Positions 58,450 through 64,000 of a DNA stretch of 64,000 bases are shown here, in pieces (the first letter of the stretch is position 1; each line of letters starts with the position of its first letter). Where the stretch lies: contig CAWJNV010000001.1 of NCBI GenBank assembly GCA_963844325.1, positions 1,426,001-1,490,000 of the forward strand, given 5' to 3'. The notes below the pieces were generated by a model. It saw nothing but the letters and a program-made list of their open reading frames with translations. It ran no database searches and was not told the origin of the DNA. Both the position numbers and the translations under genes were made by a program. This DNA comes from CADCTQ01 sp963844325. Lineage in GTDB: Bacteria; Bacteroidota; Bacteroidia; Cytophagales; 172606-1.

Positions 58450-58818
58450 GTGAACTTACCGAGTCAGAAATACATGGATTTAGTAGATAGCTTTAACGAC
58501 TACCGGAGCCGCATGAACGAGAAAATCATGGGCGCTGACAACATTATCCTGAAGCGATTATTCAACCTCGATACGAATTGCTACGCCCCGGGCAGCGTGG
58601 AAGTAACCACCAAAGAAATGATTGGCCTCGCCTGCTCAATGGTGCTGCGGTGCGATGACTGCGTGCGGTACCACCTGGGCAAGTGCCACGAACTGGGCGT
58701 GACCACCGAGCAGATTTACGAAGTATTTGCCATTGCCAACCTGATCGGGGGTACCATCGTGATTCCGCACCTGCGGCGGGCAGTAGAGTTTTGGGAGGCC
58801 CTGCAACAGAAGCAATAA
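58450..58818 (+). CDS. Carboxymuconolactone decarboxylase/AhpD-like protein
   Basis: A 122-residue helical protein of the CMD family. The redox motif Cys68-x-x-Cys71-x-x-x-His75 is present (LRCDDCVRYH), which points to AhpD-type peroxidase or disulfide activity rather than decarboxylase. The GTG at 58450 gives MNLPSQKYMDLVDSFNDYRS, which resembles family N-termini; the ATG at 58474 is the alternative. The next gene begins six bases after its stop, so the two probably share one transcript. Confidence 0.88.
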   Translation: MNLPSQKYMDLVDSFNDYRSRMNEKIMGADNIILKRLFNLDTNCYAPGSVEVTTKEMIGLACSMVLRCDDCVRYHLGKCHELGVTTEQIYEVFAIANLIGGTIVIPHLRRAVEFWEALQQKQ

Positions 58819-58824
58819 CCCGCT

Positions 58825-59175
58825 ATGGAATTACAGGCCGACGAAATCAATGCCCAATGGGAAGGACTGCTTGACCAATTGACGCGGATTCTTGGCAAGC
58901 GGCCCGCCGATGTTAATGCCGTGTTGTTCCTGGTTGGTGTGCAGGAGTTGGGCCAGGGCGCCCGGAATTTTACCAAGGAGCAGAAGCAGGACCTCATCCA
59001 CATCGGCATCTGCCGCGTACTCAGTCCTTCGGGTTACTACCAGTTTGACTATACCGATGCGGATGGCTGGCCCCACTACCAGCTCGCTAAGAAGTTACCC
59101 CACGTAGATATTCTTTCGCAGGAGCTGCTGTTAAAATCACACATTCTCGAGTATTTCCAATCGGAGCAATTGTAA
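58825..59175 (+). CDS. Conserved hypothetical protein
   Basis: A 116-residue soluble protein of mixed helix and strand with no signal peptide. Visible segments include VLFLVGVQELGQGARNFTKEQK and CRVLSPSGYYQFDYTDADGWPHYQ. I recognise it only as a small Bacteroidota-type conserved protein. It starts six bases after the AhpD-like gene and is followed 37 bases later by xth, so the three may form one operon; a link to oxidative damage defence is a guess from the neighbours. Confidence 0.8.
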   Translation: MELQADEINAQWEGLLDQLTRILGKRPADVNAVLFLVGVQELGQGARNFTKEQKQDLIHIGICRVLSPSGYYQFDYTDADGWPHYQLAKKLPHVDILSQELLLKSHILEYFQSEQL

Positions 59176-59212
59176 ACGGAGCGGACTTTGCCCGGGAGTG
59201 ACCCATTGCTTT

Positions 59213-59977
59213 ATGAAGATCATTTCTTTCAATGTGAACGGACTGCGGGCCGCCATCCAGAAAGGTTTTTGCGACTGGCTGGTCCGTACAGAAGCCGATT
59301 ACGTGTGCCTCCAGGAAATTAAGCTCGACAATTACGCGCCGCTGCAAGCGTTGTTCGAAAGCCTTGGGTACCACTCTTACTGGATGCCCGCCCGCAAGAA
59401 GGGTTACAGCGGGGTAGCCATTCTTGCCAGGCAGCCCTGCGACAAGGTGCAGTTCGGCTGTGGCTGCGAACTGTACGACAACGAAGGGAGAGTGATTGGC
59501 ATTGATGCGGGAAACACTTTGCTTCTGAACGTGTACATGCCCTCGGGTACCTCCGGCCCGGAGCGGCAAGCCTTCAAAATGGAGTGGCTGGACTTTTTTT
59601 ATGAGTACGTCAGCAAGCTCCGGCAAGAACGTACTTCATTTATCATTTGCGGCGACTACAACATTGCCCACCAGGAGATCGACATTCACAATCCCAAGAC
59701 CAACGCCAAGTCTTCCGGCTTCCTGCCCGAAGAACGGGAGTGGGTGACGAAGTTCCTCGGTTTGGACTTGTGCGATGCTTTTCGCCACCTCAACACCGAT
59801 CCCCACCAGTACACCTGGTGGACCTACCGCGCCGGGGCCCGCGACAAGAACCTGGGCTGGCGCATCGACTACCACCTGGTGAGCCAACCCGTGCGGGAAA
59901 AACTGAAAAAAGCGGTAATTCTAAGCGAGGTTAGATTTTCGGATCATTGTCCGGTCCTGATTGAACTGGATGACTAA
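59213..59977 (+). CDS. xth: Exodeoxyribonuclease III (AP endonuclease)
   Basis: A 254-residue endonuclease/exonuclease/phosphatase-fold enzyme that cuts DNA at abasic sites in base excision repair. Motifs in order: MKIISFNVNGLRAA, CLQEIKLD (metal-binding Glu), GYSGVAIL, VYMPSG, CGDYNIAHQEIDIHNPK (catalytic Asp-Asn), WRIDYHLVS and SDHCPVLIEL (catalytic His). The ATG at 59213 gives the standard N-terminus; a GTG at 59198 is less likely. Length is normal for the family. Confidence 0.96.
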   Translation: MKIISFNVNGLRAAIQKGFCDWLVRTEADYVCLQEIKLDNYAPLQALFESLGYHSYWMPARKKGYSGVAILARQPCDKVQFGCGCELYDNEGRVIGIDAGNTLLLNVYMPSGTSGPERQAFKMEWLDFFYEYVSKLRQERTSFIICGDYNIAHQEIDIHNPKTNAKSSGFLPEEREWVTKFLGLDLCDAFRHLNTDPHQYTWWTYRAGARDKNLGWRIDYHLVSQPVREKLKKAVILSEVRFSDHCPVLIELDD

Positions 59978-60215
59978 TTTTGACTCCGATTCAATCATGC
60001 AATCCCTTTAAGGTTTACAGTTACTGCGCCACGGGTGTAATTCTTTACGGCCGTCCCCGAAAGCCTCGTTCAACGGCTGGCGGTACGGCCGTTTTCTGGT
60101 GCATCACCCAGTTTCCGTACCCGAGCCTGGCCCTAAAGCGTTGCCTGATTGTTTCAGCTTTGTCCGTCATATTCTTCAACCAGCACATTCACATTCGCAA
60201 TTAAAGCAGCCTTCT

Positions 60216-61976
60216 ATGAATAAGCGTTACATACTGGGACTCATCCTGCCCCTGATCCTGCTGTCCTGCGGCAAGACTCCCAAGAGCGACTCGGCAACCG
60301 AGCAGCCAAAAGCGGCCAAGGGAGGCAAAACCTACGGGGGCGTGTTCCGGGTGAGTGAAACCGAATACATCAAAACCTTATTTCCGCCCAGCATTACCGA
60401 CGCCTTCTCGTACCGGGTGGCTTCGCAGGTGTACGAGGGCCTTTTCAAATTTGACCCCGCTACCCTCGAAGTCGTGCCGGGCCTGGTTGCCGAATACGCC
60501 GTGGACAAGAGCCGCACGCAGTACACTTTCAAACTCAAGCAGGGGGTTTACTTTCACGATGATGCCTGCTTCGAAGGGGGCAAGGGACGCGAGGTAACGG
60601 CCGAAGACGTGAAGTACTGCTTCACCCAACTCTGTACGCAAAGCGCCACGAATCAGAATTTTTCGCTGCTCGGCACCCTCAAAGGCGCCGAAGCTTACTA
60701 CGCCGCTACGGCCGATGGACCGAAGCCCGCGGCCGATCTTGCATCCATAAAGGTGGTGGACAAATACACGGTCCAACTCCAACTGGAAAAGCCTTCTTCC
60801 ATTCTGTTTTATAACCTGGCCCGCCCCGGTACTTTCATCTATCCCCACGAAGCCTTCGAAAAGTACGGCGCCGAGATGCGGATCAAAGCCGTGGGTACCG
60901 GTCCGTTCCGCCTGACGGACGTGGAAGAGAACATTTCGATGGTGCTCAAGCGCCACAACCGTTACCACGGCACCGACAGCCTGGGCAACCAACTCCCCTT
61001 CCTGACGGCCGTGAGCATCCAGTTCATCAAGGACAAAAAAACCGAACTGTTTGAGTTCAAGAAGGGCAACCTTGACATCCTGTACCGTCTTCCCACGGAG
61101 TACATCATCGAGATCCTGGAGGAGATGAGCAGCAAGCAAACCGAGGGCAGCGCCTACAGCCAGTACGAACTGCAACGGGAACCGGAAATGAATACGCAGT
61201 TCCTGGCCTTTCACACGCAGAACGGCATCTTCAAAGACGTAAACATCCGCAAAGCTTTTTCGTACGCCATTGATCGCGAAAACATCCTCGAATATACACT
61301 GAACGGCGAAGGGTTTGCCCCGGGCCTGCACGGCGTAACGCCACCGGCTTTTAACAACTACACCATCAACAACATCAAGGGTTACAAGCTGGACCGTGAT
61401 TCAGCCCGGTATTACCTGGCCAAAGCCGGTTATCCGGACGGCAAAGGCTTCCCCAAGATCACCCTGCAACTGAACGCCGAAGGAGCCCGGAACACCAACG
61501 TGGCCGTAGCCGTGCAGAAGCAGCTTAAGGAAAACCTCAACGTTGACATCGAACTGAACGTGGTTCCCATCGCGCAAAGCGTGGAGAGCGCCATTGCCGG
61601 TAACTTCGACTTTCTCCGTATCGCCTGGCAGGCCGACTACCCCAGCGCCGAAAACTTCCTCTGGATTTTCTACGGCAAGTCGGTACCGGCCGACGCCAAA
61701 AGCAAATCGTTTCCGAACATTTTCCGATACAAAAACGACCGGTTTGATCGTTTATATGAAAGCGCCGTGCAGGCAAAAAGCATTGCAGAAGCCAACCAAT
61801 ACTTCCTGCAAGCCGAGCAGGTGCTGATGAATGATGCGCCGGTGATTGTGCTCTGGTATGACGAAGGATACCGGCTGATACAATCTTACGTGAAGAGCTT
61901 TCCCAACAATCCGATGCAGTACCGGGACCTGAGCCAGGTATGGTTCGATTCTACCAAAATTAAACAACGGCAGTAG
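60216..61976 (+). CDS. ABC transporter substrate-binding lipoprotein, peptide type (family 5)
   Basis: A 586-residue lipoprotein. The signal is MNKRYILGLILPLILLSC (lipid Cys18), which sets the ATG at 60216 over an earlier GTG at 60099. The rest follows the SBP family 5 (OppA/DppA) pattern: a YEGLFKFDPATLEVVPGLV segment near residue 70, EVTAEDVKYCF, RKAFSYAIDRENI in the middle and YPSAENFLWIFYG late. These proteins deliver peptides or other small molecules to an ABC permease. No permease or ATPase genes adjoin it in the window, so the partner genes must be elsewhere. Confidence 0.94.
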   Translation: MNKRYILGLILPLILLSCGKTPKSDSATEQPKAAKGGKTYGGVFRVSETEYIKTLFPPSITDAFSYRVASQVYEGLFKFDPATLEVVPGLVAEYAVDKSRTQYTFKLKQGVYFHDDACFEGGKGREVTAEDVKYCFTQLCTQSATNQNFSLLGTLKGAEAYYAATADGPKPAADLASIKVVDKYTVQLQLEKPSSILFYNLARPGTFIYPHEAFEKYGAEMRIKAVGTGPFRLTDVEENISMVLKRHNRYHGTDSLGNQLPFLTAVSIQFIKDKKTELFEFKKGNLDILYRLPTEYIIEILEEMSSKQTEGSAYSQYELQREPEMNTQFLAFHTQNGIFKDVNIRKAFSYAIDRENILEYTLNGEGFAPGLHGVTPPAFNNYTINNIKGYKLDRDSARYYLAKAGYPDGKGFPKITLQLNAEGARNTNVAVAVQKQLKENLNVDIELNVVPIAQSVESAIAGNFDFLRIAWQADYPSAENFLWIFYGKSVPADAKSKSFPNIFRYKNDRFDRLYESAVQAKSIAEANQYFLQAEQVLMNDAPVIVLWYDEGYRLIQSYVKSFPNNPMQYRDLSQVWFDSTKIKQRQ

Positions 61977-62011
61977 GAGCGGGGAACGTAACTGCAAACA
62001 GAAGCATACGT

Positions 62012-62060
62012 AAAATCTTCACGCGCCCATTCACCCGGGTCTGCGTGAAGATTTTGCTTT
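62012..62060 (+). terminator. Terminator after the substrate-binding protein gene
   Basis: AAAATCTTCACGC (62012-62024) and GCGTGAAGATTTT (62043-62055) are perfect complements, followed by GCTTTT. The rest of the 334-base gap up to 62310 shows no gene. Confidence 0.9.
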
Positions 62061-62310
62061 TAGGTCTGCCCGGTTTTTTTTCGATTCCACCGAAAAATCG
62101 TATATATGTTAATAGGTTAAACCGCACGCTAATCTTTACCGCTGCGGCGTTTTCAAATCAATGTGTATGCCCTGCGAGTGCCTGAACTGAAACTGATTTG
62201 GCTTTGCTTCCCTTGCACCGCACGGGAGGAATTCTGTAACTGAACTTTCAACCCTGACCTTACGATTTTACCACTGGTAGCCCTTTCGCTACCGTACCAC
62301 CTCCATTCTT

Positions 62311-64000
62311 ATGGCAAATGCTACCTACCCGCTGCTGCTCCAGAAGCTGTCGGAATACAAGAAGAAGTACTACCGCAACCTGCTCATTCGCGGGGTCATC
62401 ATCTCTTCGGCCCTCGTGCTTAGCGCTTTCCTGGTGGTGAACACCCTCGAATACTTTGGGCGGTTCGACACGATGATCCGCGGCGTACTCTTTTTCCTGT
62501 TTCTGGGCCTGGCGGGTTACGCCGGCTACCACTGGGTACTAAATCCCATTCTTAAATTGTTCAACCTGAACCGGCAGATTTCCAATGAGGAAGCTGCCCG
62601 GCAGATCGGGCACTACTTTAAGGATATCAACGACAAGCTCATCAACGCCATTCAACTGTACGATCTCAACAGTACACAGAGCGACCTGATCCGGGCCAGC
62701 ATTGACCAGAAGACGAAGCAACTCAGTATCGTTCCTTTTACCGATGCGATTGACAGCCGGGAGAACCGCCGGTACCTGCGCTACATCATCCCCCCGGCCG
62801 TGCTGATCCTGGGCATCCTCTTCCTGTTCCCCCAGTTCTTCACCGAAAGCTCTACCCGCATCATTAACTTCCGGCGTACGTACGTGCCGGCCGCGCCTTT
62901 TGCGTTCCAACTCAAGAACAAGACGCTCCAGGTGTTCAAGAACGAAGATTACACGGTGCGCCTAGCCATTAACGGCAGTACCCTCCCGGAAGCGGTGTAC
63001 CTCGTTTCGAACGGGCGGCGATTCAAGATGACCTCTACGGATACCCGCAACTACGAGTACACGTTCTCTAAAATTCAGAAACCTTTCGACTTCAACTTTG
63101 AAGCGGCCGGGTTCTACTCGGAGGCTTATAACGTGCAACTCATTGCCCGGCCCAACCTCAAGCTCTTCAATGCCCGCCTCAACTACCCGGCGTACCTGAA
63201 CCGGCCGGCCGAAAAGCTCAACAACATCGGCAACCTGCTGGTACCGGAAGGCACGCAGATTCAGTGGGAATTCTACTCGGCCGATACCGACAGCGTACTC
63301 GTTTTCTTCGAACCCGAGAACAAGCCGGTCGCCGCTACCAAGCAAAACGACGAGTTGTTTGAATTCAACAAGAAGGCCGGCAAGTCGCAGGCGTACCAGG
63401 TGAAGTTGAAGAACCAGCACGGCTTTAACCGTGAGGCCATCAATTACTACCTGGAAGTGGTGCCTGACCAGTTCCCGAAAATATCCGCCGAAACGTTCCG
63501 CGATACGACGCTTTACAACTACCTGATCTTTGGCGGCAACATCGGCGATGATTACGGCTTTACGCGGCTCAGCATTCAATACGAGATCGTGCCCGGTGGG
63601 GAAGAAGCGGCCAACCGGCGCCGCGGCTCCATTCCCCTGCCCGTGAACAAGAACCAGACTTTACAGAACTTTTATTACCAGTGGCCCATCGACCAGCTCA
63701 AGTTGCAGCCCGGCGACCGGGTAGAGTACTTTGTGCAGGTATGGGACAACGACGGCGTGAACGGTCCCAAGGCGACCCGTTCGTCGGCCTTTACTTTCGA
63801 GATTCCGACCGAGGCACAACTGAACGCCGAAGTGGAACAATCCACCAAGCAAACGGAGTCTCAAATCAACTCAGCGCTGACCAAAGCCAGCCAGTTGAAG
63901 AAGGAGATTGCGGCCGTTGACAACCGGTTGAAGTCTAAGAAGAACCTGGATTACCAGGACAAGAAGGCCCTGGAAGAACTGATGAAGAAACGCAATGAAC
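62311..64000 (+). CDS. DUF4175 family membrane protein, 5' part (cut by window end)
   Basis: An open frame from the ATG at 62311 runs without a stop to the window edge (563 codons seen). It begins MANATYPLLLQKLSEYKKKY. TM helices lie at about 25-45 and 52-75, with a third at about 150-170 (YIIPPAVLILGILFLFP), then a long beta-rich extracytoplasmic region (for example NARLNYPAYLNRPAEKLNNIGNLLVPEGTQI). From about 505 a Lys/Glu/Gln-rich coiled coil begins. This matches DUF4175 proteins of Bacteroidota, which are usually about 1100 residues long, so roughly half is missing. The function of the family is not established. Confidence 0.88.
   Translation, partial: MANATYPLLLQKLSEYKKKYYRNLLIRGVIISSALVLSAFLVVNTLEYFGRFDTMIRGVLFFLFLGLAGYAGYHWVLNPILKLFNLNRQISNEEAARQIGHYFKDINDKLINAIQLYDLNSTQSDLIRASIDQKTKQLSIVPFTDAIDSRENRRYLRYIIPPAVLILGILFLFPQFFTESSTRIINFRRTYVPAAPFAFQLKNKTLQVFKNEDYTVRLAINGSTLPEAVYLVSNGRRFKMTSTDTRNYEYTFSKIQKPFDFNFEAAGFYSEAYNVQLIARPNLKLFNARLNYPAYLNRPAEKLNNIGNLLVPEGTQIQWEFYSADTDSVLVFFEPENKPVAATKQNDELFEFNKKAGKSQAYQVKLKNQHGFNREAINYYLEVVPDQFPKISAETFRDTTLYNYLIFGGNIGDDYGFTRLSIQYEIVPGGEEAANRRRGSIPLPVNKNQTLQNFYYQWPIDQLKLQPGDRVEYFVQVWDNDGVNGPKATRSSAFTFEIPTEAQLNAEVEQSTKQTESQINSALTKASQLKKEIAAVDNRLKSKKNLDYQDKKALEELMKKRNE

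Overview
The window is a GC-rich chromosomal segment from a member of the Bacteroidota, most likely a gliding cytophagal (class Cytophagia). The evidence is TAnnTTTG-type promoter elements, many secreted proteins ending in type IX secretion (T9SS) C-terminal sorting domains, a GldJ-type gliding lipoprotein, a hybrid two-component regulator, a DUF4175 protein and Bacteroidota-style FtsX permeases. The genus cannot be read from the sequence.

Layout. 1-2.8 kb: an ECF sigma factor and a membrane protein that joins a 7TM-DISM sensor to an IS1595-type transposase zinc ribbon (both minus). 3-26 kb: five very large plus-strand genes for secreted multimodular carbohydrate-active proteins. They read as a duplicated unit of SGNH esterase, GH30 and GH-A-like cellulose-binding protein. 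In copy 1 the parts are three genes (3349, 6500, 9501). In copy 2 the esterase and GH30 are one 2219-residue protein (12904) and the GH-A partner is doubled (19700). A conserved structured 5' leader precedes both esterase genes and a related 3' hairpin follows both GH30 ends. 26.2-32.2 kb: a beta-propeller-like lipoprotein, a chromate transporter, an FtsX/MacB-type permease and a cold-shock protein. 32.4-38.3 kb: an IS1 transposase remnant, five small or medium secreted proteins and a second ECF sigma factor. 38.7-46.2 kb: another T9SS glycoside hydrolase behind a hybrid two-component system. 46.6-52.2 kb: an ATP-grasp-like protein, tRNA-Arg(ACG), an ALDH7 dehydrogenase, a CheY-like regulator, a composite intergenic repeat and a helical-repeat protein. 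52.8-64 kb: mfd (damaged by about twenty clustered indels), gldJ, comF, an AhpD-like protein, exonuclease III, a peptide-binding lipoprotein and the start of a DUF4175 gene cut by the window end.

How the parts fit. The large hydrolases carry T9SS sorting domains, and GldJ belongs to the machinery family that supports that secretion route and gliding. GH30 plus SGNH esterase suggests attack on an acetylated plant or microbial polysaccharide, but no SusC/SusD pair lies in the window, so this is not a classical utilisation locus. The two sigma factors, the hybrid two-component system and the 7TM zinc-ribbon protein are candidate regulators; which genes they control is inference.
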